A stretch of DNA of 54,269 nucleotides from positions 3,906-58,174 of the forward strand of contig JAAXJX010000015.1 of NCBI GenBank assembly GCA_012269595.1, written 5' to 3'. The stretch comes from Planctomycetia bacterium (GTDB lineage Bacteria > Planctomycetota > UBA8108 > UBA1146). Both the position numbers and the translations under genes were made by a program. Within the stretch, counting starts at the first letter, position 1. Every line of letters begins with the position of its first letter. The notes below the pieces were generated by a model, which saw only the letters and a program-made list of their open reading frames with translations, searched no databases and had not been told where the DNA came from. Below are positions 25,755 through 36,000 of the stretch, in pieces.

Positions 25755-28700
25755 TCAGTCGCAGAGACCGAATCCGTCACAAGGCAGGGAGTTACCCGTC
25801 GGATCCTCACCGCAGAAGGGGTAAGGAGCGCTCGGGACCTGACCATTGGTAAACAGCGTATTCAGGGTGAAGACCACGTCAGCGATATCGATGGCGTTGT
25901 CGTCATTGGAGTCGAGAGCCGCAAGGCATACGACACCACGTCCCTGGAACAGGTGAAGTACCGTCTCGACCGGATCGGAGACATCGAGCTGGCCGTCAGC
26001 ATTGGCATCCGAACGGATCATCGTGGACGCAGCGGAGATCGGTGCAGTCACGTCGATCAGGATACTGGCGGTGGCCATTCCTCCATGGTTATCCGAGATT
26101 CGGTAGATCATGGAATCTTCACCCTCGTAGTTGTCATCGGCGTTGTAGGTCAGGGTTCCATCCGGGTGGATCGCCATGGACCCATGGAAAGGACCACTGA
26201 TAATACCGAGCAGGAGCAGATCGTCGCCGTCCACGTCCTCGTCATTGAGGAGCGGAGCGATGTCGATGCTGGATCCGGCTTCGACAAGCAGACCAGAGTC
26301 GTTGTTGGCAGTCGGAACGTCGTTCACCGGAAGAACATTCAGGCGAATCAATCCGGAACCGCTCAACTCGAGATCGGTCACCTCGTAGGTGAACTCATCG
26401 ATACCGAAGAAGTTCGGGTCGGGAATGTAAACCAGGCTGGAAATGTTGGCCTGGGCATCGACGTTGACGGTGACCTGACCATTTGCGGGCTGTCCCACGT
26501 TGGTAAGAATCAGATCGTCCATATCGGCGTCGGAGGCGGCCTGCAGGATCGTCAAAGCAGAGATCGTCTTCAGGCTGTCTTCCGGAAGCGGGAAGATCGG
26601 CAAAGTACCGGCAACAGGAGCGTCGTTGACAGGAACGATCTCGACTTCAACCGTCGCGGTGGACTGGCCACCGTTATTGTCGGTCACCGTGTAGGTGAAG
26701 TTGTCGATACCGTTGGAGTTCGGGAAAGGCGTGTAGGAAATCGTTCCACCCAACTCAATGGTTGCCAATCCGAGGAGTCCATTTGTGACGGCTGCCAACT
26801 GAATCGTATCACCGTCGATGTCAGTATCGTTGGCGAGAACGTCGATGGAAACCGAACCGTCTTCTGTCACCTGGTGACCAAAGTCATCCGCTGCCACAGG
26901 AGCATCGTTCAGAGAGATCACCTGAAGACTGACCTGACCCACGTCGGTCAGGAAACCGTCACTGAGGACATAGGTGAAGACCTGAGGAATGATGCTGTGG
27001 TAGTTCGGGTCAGGATCGATGGTGATCGAACCATTGGTTGCCCAGTTGATGGTTGCAGGGAATCCCTCTGGAACCTCAACGGACACCACTTTCAACAGAT
27101 CGTTGTCCACGTCACCGTCGTTGGCCAAAACGTTGACCACCGTCGGAATATCCTCAAGGGTCACAGCCGTGTCCGGGTTGGCGACAGGTGCATCGTTCAC
27201 TGGCGTGACTTCAATCGAAACCATGGCGGTAGAAACTGCACCATGGGAATCAGTCACGATGTACATGAAGTTGTCGGCCACACCCACGGACATGTCCGGG
27301 AATGGCACGAATCGAATCACACCTCCGGGGAGCAGGGAGACTGCACCGTTGAAGGCATTCACGATCGGCAGGGACACGGTCATGTCGTCGCCCTCAGGAT
27401 CGTAATCGTTGGCAAGAACGTTGACTTCCACTGCCTGGTCTTCAAGGGTCACAGCAAGATCAGCACCCAGACGCGGAGCGTCATTGACCGCAAGAACAGT
27501 CACAAGGACCTGCTCCTCTGTGAAAGTGCCTTTTCCGTCAGTGGCAGTGTAGAAGAAAGTGTCGATACCGTTCTGGTCCAGGTCCGGAGTGTAAAGCAGT
27601 GCACCACTCGGGAGCAGGCTCACAGAACCAAAGTTGGGAGCCGTGAAAGCGGAAACCGAAAGAGCATCGCCATCAGGATCGGAATCATTGGCCAAAACGT
27701 CGATGATCAACTCGAAGTCTTCGTCAGTCTGAACTGAGTCGACTGCGGTCACAGGTGCACTGTTACCCGCATGGAAAGTCACCGTTGCGGAAGCAGCCAA
27801 GCCTGAAGGATCAACGATCACGTATTCCCAGGAGCTCGGACCAATACCCGCAGGTGTGAAGGTCCAGCTGTCAGCACCGGTCGACTCAACCGAACCGGTG
27901 GAGGCCGTTGCGTCGATCATGTTGATCGCCTGCAGGGTCAGCGCGTCACCGTCAACGTCGGAATCGTTGCCGAGCAGGAGATCAGAAGTGAAGCTGAGTG
28001 CCTGCGTGGCATCCGTGGTCAGGAAATCGTCCTGTGCCACCGGAGCATCGTTTTGTGAAGCCACCACAAGAGAGATCTTGCCGCGGGAGATTCCCCCGTG
28101 GCCGTCACTGATGCTGTAGTGGAACTCATCGGTTCCATGGAAATCTGCTGCACCCTGGTAGATCACACCGTTTCCGGAAGGAGTCACCGATCCGCCTTCG
28201 AGGCTGGTGCCTTCGTAATGGAAGACGGAAAGAACATCCAGATCAGGGTCACTGTCGTTGGACAGCAACAGGTTGTTTGAAATCAGCGCTGGAGAATCCT
28301 CGGTTGCTGCGAAGGTGTCGTCAGCGGCTAACGGCATGTTGTTGGTAATATCGCAGTGCTCTCCGGTCAGTCCATCAGCAACACCCACAGGAAGACTCGC
28401 TGCTGGGCCAGGTGCGGGCGGGTAGAACGGAACAAAATCACCCTCACCAAAGGGGTGGTAAGCGGTCAGTCTCTCTGCGGCAAACGGAGGAATTCCGTTT
28501 CCAATCGAATGGGTCACCCAGTCGGCATCTCCTGCAGACGGGAACGGATCGAGGGGCAAGCTGCCCAGAGGAAGCTGATCAGCACTCTCACAACCGATCG
28601 CCTCATCACAACCACCAGGGCCGAGACGACGATCAAGGTTCCACGGAATCCCCTCGAAGACGAAGGGGAACCAGTTTCTGTTCAGGTTCACCTCAACGAA

Positions 28701-30221
28701 TTCCGGGTGTCCAAGACCTGCACCAGCGACGTATTCACCGTGCTGAGCCGGGTTTCCAAGGATATCCCTCGGGAAGACTCCCGGATTGAGGGTGTAACTG
28801 TGGTGGGTACGACCGATGACTTCGCGAGCGGCGGGAGCCATCAGGGCCACTTCCTCTTCCATGGTTCCACCCTGCGGACAAACATTGTGTCCACCGTTGA
28901 TCAGGTTCAGGCAGGGTCCATGTGCGGAAGGGGCTCCCAAAAGGAAGTCCACGTCATAACCAAACTTGGTGATATGACCGGCGTTGGGTGCGATACCGTT
29001 GAAACGTGCACCCAGGTTTCCAAGAGAGGTTCCCCAGATGTACTCGATTCCCTCACCGGTTTCCGGATCGATGTGAAGACGGAAAGCATCGATGTGAATG
29101 TCATCAATGGAAGTGAAGGCGATCGCAAGAGATTTGATCCGGGCATTGTCGAAGGGAGGAACATCGCATTCCACTTCGTCCCAGGTCATGAAGTCAGGCT
29201 GGTTGTTCTGACGCTTGGTCTTGAGACCAAGCTGAACCACTGCGGCGTAGGCTGAGAAGAAGCGCACTCCATCAACCACCTCAAAGTTACCCTCAAGGCT
29301 GATCGGATCTCCCAAAACCATGGGAACAAAGCGACGGGAATCTGGCACAGTTCTGTTCAGAGAACCGGTAAATGCACGGTTCCACATTGGGCAGAATTCG
29401 TCACCCTCACCGGTCACGATGTTTGCACCCTCATCGTCATCCCTGTTACCCATAGAGTTGTTGGTACTGGGGATGCAGCTGGGAACTCCAGTGGAGAATG
29501 CGAAACTGTAGCTTCCGGGATCGATGGTGAATCGGGGATCCGCACTGCAGTTCGGCATACCGTCAATACAACCGAGGCCATGCTGAATCGTCTGTACAGT
29601 GTCCGGGTCGTTGATTCGGCAAATCACGCCTTTGCGATCGGTACCACCATCAGCAACAGGACGTTCACCCATCACACCGTTGACGACGAAGTATCCCTGA
29701 TCGTAATCGATAAAGGAGACATATCCGCCTACAGTGGGAGGCACGATTCCACCGGCCACGTTTCCGGTCATCGACTTGTTGAGGAACACGTCTCCGGCAA
29801 TGACCTGTCCGTCTGCTTGACGGTTGGCCAGAATCTGTGCACCACCACCCTGAAGTCCCTTGTTGCGAAGGCACTCGTCGGAGCTGGCCATTCCAGACTC
29901 TCCAAGAGCCACACACTCTGGTGAAGCTCCTGCCATGATGTCTCTGAGACTGAGTCGGTTCATCGGCAGGTCGATCAGCAATCCGCTGGGAATCCTCACT
30001 GCCGTACCATCGGCAACGATCCACCCTGCAGACCACATGTCATCCATGTCGTCGACGAAAATGTGCTCAATCTCTCCGAGAATCACCACGCCCTGCGAGG
30101 TCGGGTCGGAGATATTGGCGATCTGACCCTGGACACTGGGTGCCCCGAGGATCAATCCCATGAAGAGCAGCAGGCTTGCTGCCAGTACTCTCTTCATTGC
30201 TTTCTCATTGTTGTTGAACAT
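25755..30221 (-). CDS. Giant exported protein: unknown N-terminal module, eight cadherin-like repeats, C-terminal dockerin-like pair
   Basis: The likely start is the ATG at 30221 (MFNNNEKAMKRVLAASLLLF), with AGGAG upstream; other in-frame ATGs exist at 30281 and 30197. The signal peptide ends near APSVQG. A ~570-residue module follows, with landmarks EIEHIFVDDMDDMWSAGWIV, FIDYDQGYFVVNG and GIPWNLDRRLGPGGC. It is paralogous to the start of the neighbouring gene, and its function is unknown. Eight cadherin-like/tandem-95-type repeats follow (NDAPVANPDTAVTLEDIPTV, VLANDxDxDGD). The end is a dockerin-like pair (RSDANADGQLDVSDPVETVL, SNDDNAIDIADVVFTL) and tail CGEDPTGNSLPCDGFGLCD. It starts 40 bp after its paralogue, so the two are probably an operon. 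Role inferred: calcium-stabilised surface fibre. Confidence 0.85.
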   Translation of the reverse strand: MFNNNEKAMKRVLAASLLLFMGLILGAPSVQGQIANISDPTSQGVVILGEIEHIFVDDMDDMWSAGWIVADGTAVRIPSGLLIDLPMNRLSLRDIMAGASPECVALGESGMASSDECLRNKGLQGGGAQILANRQADGQVIAGDVFLNKSMTGNVAGGIVPPTVGGYVSFIDYDQGYFVVNGVMGERPVADGGTDRKGVICRINDPDTVQTIQHGLGCIDGMPNCSADPRFTIDPGSYSFAFSTGVPSCIPSTNNSMGNRDDDEGANIVTGEGDEFCPMWNRAFTGSLNRTVPDSRRFVPMVLGDPISLEGNFEVVDGVRFFSAYAAVVQLGLKTKRQNNQPDFMTWDEVECDVPPFDNARIKSLAIAFTSIDDIHIDAFRLHIDPETGEGIEYIWGTSLGNLGARFNGIAPNAGHITKFGYDVDFLLGAPSAHGPCLNLINGGHNVCPQGGTMEEEVALMAPAAREVIGRTHHSYTLNPGVFPRDILGNPAQHGEYVAGAGLGHPEFVEVNLNRNWFPFVFEGIPWNLDRRLGPGGCDEAIGCESADQLPLGSLPLDPFPSAGDADWVTHSIGNGIPPFAAERLTAYHPFGEGDFVPFYPPAPGPAASLPVGVADGLTGEHCDITNNMPLAADDTFAATEDSPALISNNLLLSNDSDPDLDVLSVFHYEGTSLEGGSVTPSGNGVIYQGAADFHGTDEFHYSISDGHGGISRGKISLVVASQNDAPVAQDDFLTTDATQALSFTSDLLLGNDSDVDGDALTLQAINMIDATASTGSVESTGADSWTFTPAGIGPSSWEYVIVDPSGLAASATVTFHAGNSAPVTAVDSVQTDEDFELIIDVLANDSDPDGDALSVSAFTAPNFGSVSLLPSGALLYTPDLDQNGIDTFFYTATDGKGTFTEEQVLVTVLAVNDAPRLGADLAVTLEDQAVEVNVLANDYDPEGDDMTVSLPIVNAFNGAVSLLPGGVIRFVPFPDMSVGVADNFMYIVTDSHGAVSTAMVSIEVTPVNDAPVANPDTAVTLEDIPTVVNVLANDGDVDNDLLKVVSVEVPEGFPATINWATNGSITIDPDPNYHSIIPQVFTYVLSDGFLTDVGQVSLQVISLNDAPVAADDFGHQVTEDGSVSIDVLANDTDIDGDTIQLAAVTNGLLGLATIELGGTISYTPFPNSNGIDNFTYTVTDNNGGQSTATVEVEIVPVNDAPVAGTLPIFPLPEDSLKTISALTILQAASDADMDDLILTNVGQPANGQVTVNVDAQANISSLVYIPDPNFFGIDEFTYEVTDLELSGSGLIRLNVLPVNDVPTANNDSGLLVEAGSSIDIAPLLNDEDVDGDDLLLLGIISGPFHGSMAIHPDGTLTYNADDNYEGEDSMIYRISDNHGGMATASILIDVTAPISAASTMIRSDANADGQLDVSDPVETVLHLFQGRGVVCLAALDSNDDNAIDIADVVFTLNTLFTNGQVPSAPYPFCGEDPTGNSLPCDGFGLCD

Positions 30222-30261
30222 GGCGTTCACACTCCTGAATCTTTTGTGGTGTTCTTTTGAC

Positions 30262-32712
30262 CTACGGCTGCGAAACATCAAATCTGAGCGTTCCGGAGGT
30301 CACACCACCGTGAGGATCAGTTGCAGTAAAAGAGAAAAGTTCTTGTCCGGTGAATCCTGCAGCAGGGACATAGACATAGTTGCCATTGGCCTGCGTCAGG
30401 GTTCCTCCAGCCGATCCAGGGCCGAAGGTCACCGTCATGTTGTCTTGATCGGGGTCGGTCACGATGCTGCTCAGGGCCACCGTCAGAGGCTGGTCCATCA
30501 AGACATCGATTCCGAGAGCACCGGGAAGTGCCGGTTGGGGCGCACCATTCAGATTCTGGCAAGCGGTCGCCAGATCCGGGATATCCATCGGTGAGTGAGG
30601 CCCAGAAGGCATCAGGGCGAGATTGTCCCAAATGATTCGGGTGGTCATATTCTCGGCACCATTGATTCCGGTGAGCGGATCTCCGTCAGTGTTCTCCATG
30701 GTGAAGGGCCAGTATCCGAAAGCGATCTCCATGTTGCCCGGAACAAACTGAAGTCCAAGATTTGCACCGATTCCGGCACAATCGAGGGTGAAGGCACACT
30801 CGGGATCGGCGCAGTCAGCAAGTCCATCGCCGTCGTCGTCGAGGAAGTTGCCGCAGAAACCGGCTTCACCGATTTCTCCACCCGCCTGCTCCAGAAGAAC
30901 ACACAGGTTGGTCAGCGAACACTCCGGATCATCACAGTCGATCAGGAAGTCACCCTCGTCGTCGATACCGTTACCACAAACCTCACCCTGAATCGGATCC
31001 TCCAGAGGAGGCTCGACAAGGTCGATGTTCAATCCACCCTGAACTCCATTAATCGGGTTCAGACCAGAGAACGGGAAGGGATCGAGGCGAAGGTCACCCA
31101 TGGGAACGGCGGTCATGTCTTCGCAGTCGACCTCTTCGTCGCCATTGGTATCCACACAACCGGCGGCATGCAGGCGACGATCAAGGTTCCAGGGGGCTCC
31201 TGCAAAGACCATCGGCCACCAAAGACGGTTCATGTCAATCTCACCGAATTCCGGGTGGCCGTATCCGACACCCGTCAGATAGCGATCACTGTTGGCCGGC
31301 TCACCCTGAATGTTGAAAGGGTGGATTCCGGGAAGCAGCTCTGCCTCATGGGTTGAGACGAAGATGGCTTCCTGGGCAATCGGTGAAAGCATGGAGAACT
31401 CTTCGTCCATGGTGCCCAGATTCGGGCAGACGTCATAGCCGGAGATTCGCAGCTGCGTGCAGGGTGACATCTTGGGTCCGACGGGAGCCCCTTTCAGGAA
31501 GTCCACGTCGTAGGTGACCTTGAAGATGGTTCCCCCAGAGTTGCCGACTCCGATTCCATGTTTGATGGTCAAGGGGTTGTTCACAGTACTGGCAACGATT
31601 CTCTCGTGCTGTTCACCGGTCGCAGGGTCCACGTAAAGACCAAAGATATCGACCTGTGCATCAACCAGAGTGGAGAAACCGATGAAGAGTGCCTTGGCTC
31701 TTTCATTGGCGAATCCGGGTGCATCCCACTCCGCCTCGTCGGCAAGAATGTAGGACGGCTGGTCTGGAGCGTTACGGGTCAGGAGAGCCGTGTTGATCGT
31801 CAGGGAGTGACAGGAGAAGAAACGAACTCCGTCGATGATCTCCTTGTTACCCTCGGCACCGATGTTGTCCCCCAACATGAGGGGAGCAAAGTAGCGTGAA
31901 TCCGGAACAACCGTTCCACCAGGCTGTACAACACCTTCTCGGTTCCAATGTGGGCAGAAGGCGTCACCTTCACCATTGGCATCCGCACCGGAGGTTCTGT
32001 TACCACCGGTCACGGTACTGGGAATGCACATCGGATATCCGGTGATGTAGTTGGCAGTGTAGCTTCCCGGGTCGTTCATGAATCGAACGTCAGGACTGCA
32101 ATTGGGGCCAACACTACAACCGGGGCCATTCTGGATGGTCTGTCCGCCCTCAGGGTCATTGAGTCGGATCATGACTCCACCCTGATCGGCTCCCTCGGTT
32201 CCGTTGATTCGGAAGTATCCGTGGTCGTAGTCGATGTAGGTGACGGTTCCCTGGACAGTGTCAACATCCTTCTGAATGAAGACGTCACCGGCAATGTTGC
32301 GTCCGTCCGGCATCTGGTTACCCAGGATGTGAGCGGTTGCACCACCACGGCCGCGGAGCGAAGCATCACCGCGAACCAGTCCGGACTCGCCCATGGCGAG
32401 AGCCTCCGGAGGCGCTTCGGTGAAGATCTGCTGCAGTGTGAGGTAGTTGGCCGGAAGACCGACGATCAGGTTTTTCGGGATAATCCATGCCTGACCAGCA
32501 ACGATCATGATGCCACTGGAGAAGGGATCATTCATGTCATCGACAGACATGAACTCGATCTCACCACTCACCGCAGCACCGGTAACCCCCATCGTTCCAT
32601 CTCCCACTCCCAACTGAGCATGAGCGCTCAGCGAGAAGGTGAAAGTAAACAACACCAGGAGGACGAATTTCACGAGATTGTATGGAGTCTTCAAGGCACA
32701 ACTCCTATCCAT
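30262..32712 (-). CDS. Large exported protein sharing the unknown N-terminal module; Ca-binding inserts and one cadherin-like domain
   Basis: The ATG at 32712 (MDRSCALKTPYNLVKFVLLV) follows AGAGGCTGTA and begins a signal peptide ending in SLSAHAQ. The ~560-residue module that follows aligns along its length with that of the downstream gene: EIEFMSVDDMNDPFSSGIMI, YIDYDHGYFRINGTEG, GYDVCPNLGTMDEEFSML, GAPWNLDRRLHAAGC. Two acidic Cys segments (CGNGIDDEGDFLIDCDDPEC, CGNFLDDDGDGLADCADPEC) come next, then a C-terminal cadherin-like Ig unit (DPDQDNMTVTFGPGSAGGTL). There is no dockerin, unlike most neighbours. Length is about 816 residues. The shared module with conserved cysteines matches no enzyme family that I recognise. 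It is probably the first gene of a two-gene operon. Confidence 0.82.
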   Translation of the reverse strand: MDRSCALKTPYNLVKFVLLVLFTFTFSLSAHAQLGVGDGTMGVTGAAVSGEIEFMSVDDMNDPFSSGIMIVAGQAWIIPKNLIVGLPANYLTLQQIFTEAPPEALAMGESGLVRGDASLRGRGGATAHILGNQMPDGRNIAGDVFIQKDVDTVQGTVTYIDYDHGYFRINGTEGADQGGVMIRLNDPEGGQTIQNGPGCSVGPNCSPDVRFMNDPGSYTANYITGYPMCIPSTVTGGNRTSGADANGEGDAFCPHWNREGVVQPGGTVVPDSRYFAPLMLGDNIGAEGNKEIIDGVRFFSCHSLTINTALLTRNAPDQPSYILADEAEWDAPGFANERAKALFIGFSTLVDAQVDIFGLYVDPATGEQHERIVASTVNNPLTIKHGIGVGNSGGTIFKVTYDVDFLKGAPVGPKMSPCTQLRISGYDVCPNLGTMDEEFSMLSPIAQEAIFVSTHEAELLPGIHPFNIQGEPANSDRYLTGVGYGHPEFGEIDMNRLWWPMVFAGAPWNLDRRLHAAGCVDTNGDEEVDCEDMTAVPMGDLRLDPFPFSGLNPINGVQGGLNIDLVEPPLEDPIQGEVCGNGIDDEGDFLIDCDDPECSLTNLCVLLEQAGGEIGEAGFCGNFLDDDGDGLADCADPECAFTLDCAGIGANLGLQFVPGNMEIAFGYWPFTMENTDGDPLTGINGAENMTTRIIWDNLALMPSGPHSPMDIPDLATACQNLNGAPQPALPGALGIDVLMDQPLTVALSSIVTDPDQDNMTVTFGPGSAGGTLTQANGNYVYVPAAGFTGQELFSFTATDPHGGVTSGTLRFDVSQP

Positions 32713-32866
32713 TACAGCCTCTTTGTATTTACATTGTTCATTCAAGAAATGCATTACACACCACCTGGGCAGGCTTCTGCCCCTTAGTCTTTTCATAAGG
32801 ATAGAACCCCCTACCGAGGGATCTAAACGCTTTTAACCTATCAAAAGGACTAACAAGCGTGACCTT

Positions 32867-32894
32867 ATGTTATTCACAATTCTGAACCGTTCAA
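32867..32894 (-). promoter_or_regulatory. Possible sigma70-type promoter of the 32712 gene
   Basis: On the minus strand TTGAAC (32894-32889) and TAACAT (32872-32867) are 16 bp apart. The -35 box lies in an inverted repeat TGAAC-G-GTTCA. It would give a leader of about 150 nt. The match is moderate only. Confidence 0.35.
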
Positions 32895-32992
32895 GCATCG
32901 TTAGTTGCCATTTTTTAGACATTTCGCCAAAACAGCACTTTTCAACATCTTAACATCTGTCAATCCTGACAGACTTGACTAACCGGATTTCA

Positions 32993-33016
32993 GGCCCCCT
33001 CGATCCCGAGGGAGCC
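32993..33016 (-). terminator. GC-rich hairpin after the peroxidase-fusion gene, possible terminator
   Basis: A 10-bp stem with one G-T pair (GGCTCCCTCG/CGAGGGGGCC) and a 4-nt loop lies about 18 bp beyond the stop codon. No T-run follows, so intrinsic termination is doubtful. A second hairpin, TCTGTCA-ATCC-TGACAGA, lies just downstream at 32956-32973. Confidence 0.35.
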
Positions 33017-33034
33017 CAAAATCCTCCACTACCC

Positions 33035-36000
33035 CTAGGGGCAGCTGGATCCCTGAACACAACCCAGTCCGTCATCGGTCTGGTCCGAACCGCAGGAATC
33101 GATCGGCGCCGGAATCGTGCCACCACCGAAGAGGTACTGCAGAGTCCTGACCGCATCCGAGACGTCGATCGCCCCATCGTCGTTGGAGTCGGCAGCGTCT
33201 TCACAGTTCGTGGCGCCATTGGCAAAGAGAGCACTCAAGAGGGACATGGCGTCGGAGATATCGACGGCTCCGTCACCGTTGTGGTCACCTCTGAGGAATC
33301 GCTGCGAGCAATCCAGCTCGAGCATCTGCGGAACCATACTGGCTTCTCCGCACTCACCCACTGCCACGAGGCCAAGGGAGTGAACTCCGGAGCTGGGCAA
33401 GGTGATGACGGCGGAAGTCGCTGCACCGGCGATCTCTGCCAGCACCTGACCATTGGAGACCAGTCTCAGACCGGAGTAGGTGCCCTGGTTGGTCCAGGTC
33501 AAACTGGCCTGACAGGTATCCGGATCCACGGAACCGGCAAAATCGGTCGGAAGCACCAACGGGTCTACTGAAGTATCAGCGGTGACACCCGTAGCCAGAC
33601 CATCGATGAAGTCGATGCTGGGAACCAGAGTAATCTGGTGGATTCCATTTCCGATCACCTCAATGGAAGTCGAAGTCAGGTCGCCCGGAAGGGTGACCAA
33701 TGCGATTCCATTACGCTCAACGCGAATCGAGTCATACGTCTCACCATTGGTCCATGAAAGCTGGACATCTCCCTGGCAGTTCTCGACAACCACCGCCTGC
33801 AGGCCACTGATGGCTTGCGGAGCTCTGGAAGTGGAGCACATGTTGGAAGCGTCGGAAGGTGCACCCGCGAATTGCGGCTGAAGCTGGTAGAGTGAGGTTC
33901 CACCGGAGGCGGTGGTATCGAGGTAACCGGCTTCGGTTCCGGCAATGGTGGCAATGAGTGAGCCGTCACGAATCACGGCAATCTCGTCGTATGCCCCACC
34001 ATTGGTCCAGGACAACTGGTTGCCAGCAGCCTCCGGAGAGCAGCCCAGATCAGTGATCGGAGCAGCGGGAACCACAGCAGTACAACCAACGGAATCTGAG
34101 GGAACTCCCTCACGGATTGCAGTGATGGTGTAGCTGACCACGCCCCCACCCGCCTGATCATCGAAGTACGAGTTGGATCCACCACCGAGGGTGATGATCA
34201 ACTCGCTGCCACGCATGATTTCGATAGCGGTGTAGGTGTCGGTATTGGTCCATGAGAGGAGCATTCCACCGGAGATCGGCTCGCACTGGAACATCACCAC
34301 CGGATCCGGCTCGACGAGCAGACTGCAGGAAGATTCCCCCTGGGTCAGACCGTCAAAGAAGGTCCTGATCACGTACTGATGCAGACCTGAGCCGGCATTT
34401 CCAAGGAAGTCGTCCTGATAGGTGTTCTCATTACCGGTGAGAATGGCAATCAACTGGCCATCCCTGTGGATCTCGGCCTGCTGCCAAGGCTCCGGATTGA
34501 CCCAGCTGAGAATTCCGATTCCGCCATTGTTGCTGCAACTCAGTGAATCCACCGGAAGCGGAGCACGCTGCACCAGGCAAGTGGCTGTCGGGGAGGTCAG
34601 CCCCTGCACAGAAGCCTCAATGCTGTACTCGGAATCACCCGGAAGTGAATCAAGATCGGTGTAAGAGGTGGCGTCTCCTGCCAACTCTGCGATCACCTCA
34701 CCATTTCTGGAAAGGGTCAGGGATTCAAACACCTCGGTGTTGATCCAGGTCAACTGGTTCTGTGCCTGAGACGGCTGGGAGCAGCCAAGAATCTCGGGAG
34801 CCAGAGGATGACGCTCTGCGGAGATCGGGGATGGATCGCTGTAGATCAGGATACCCGTGTGAAGGGAAAGGATTCTTCCGACGATCTCATACTGGTGAAC
34901 TCCCGCAGGAACGTTGGAATCAACGAAGACCTCGGAAACACCGGAGAGAGCATCCGCAACCTTGATTCCGTTGCGGTAAATGTCGAAGGAGTGGTAAGGC
35001 CAGGGGTTGGTCCACTGTAGGCTCACCTGATTGTTATTGACGTTGACAGAAAGATTGAGCGGAGCGGGTGGCGGGAAGATCGCCGAGCACTCTGCATTCA
35101 GGCCCTCATGGGCATCTTCACCACGGACCGTGTAAATGTGCTCTCCGGGTGGAACGTTCGGGTCCACGAAAGAGCTGGCCTCGCGGGGAAGCAATCCAAT
35201 CTCCTGATTGTTGCGCAAGACCTTGATGCTGGTCGCTGCGTCAAACGGGAACTCCTGGGGCAGCCAGGAGAGGCTGACTGAATCGACATCGGTCACACAG
35301 GAGAGATCCTTGACCCGAGTCGGCTGAAGGAACTTGACCAGCGGATCGAGAGGACGGCCTTCGCTGTCCGTCTCCACTGCACGGCCTTCAGCACCGACCG
35401 CCGGAATCGTTTTGAAGCGATCGATGGCGATGTTGTCGTTGCCATGAAGAACATCTCCGTTAATGGGACTGAAGATGGCGCCCTCGGGAATCCGCAGTTC
35501 CGGATGATCGAAGGGAGCCTGCTCCCAGCGAACACGGTCATCGGTCAGAGACTCAAGGAAAGCGACCATCGCCTTTTTGCGCTGCTCGTCCACGGAAAGG
35601 AACGGCGTCGGGATCATTTCCGGAGCAAGGGTGTCCAGGTTGATCTCGGGGAAGTTACCACCGCGGGCATAGAAGGTCACGACCTGCTCAAGGGTGGAAG
35701 CTCCACCATTGTGGAAGTAGGGACCGGTCAACTCGACATTTCGCAAGGTCGGAGTCTTGAACATTCCGTCCATGTTGGTGTCTTCCCACGGAGCCGGAGG
35801 AGGCGTCACCACGAGAACGTGATCCGCAAACGGCTGGAAGTCGTGGAAAACAAAGTCCGGGTCCGCCTGGTTGGGGATTCCATCCCCATCCTGGTCACCA
35901 ACACCGATATTGGCCTTCTCCTGGAAGGTTTTGACGATGGAGAAACTGTGACCGAAGGGATCGATACCACCGCGGCCAATATCCTCAATCGTCGGGGTCA

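Larger units (their letters stand above)
32713..33034. other. Intergenic region between two giant minus-strand genes
   Basis: This 322-bp gap contains the promoter region of the gene at 30262-32712 and the 3' end of the peroxidase-fusion gene. Next to the peroxidase stop are two hairpins, at 32993-33016 and 32956-32973. ACAAGCG at 32854-32860 resembles part of the palindrome at 37893. No gene is seen. Confidence 0.5.

Noticed and set aside
25953-27737. 594-codon open frame on the plus strand opposite the cadherin-like repeat gene
   Set aside because: The minus-strand frame has a signal peptide, cadherin-like repeats, a dockerin and a terminator; the plus frame is repetitive His/Arg/Val-rich noise mirroring those repeats.
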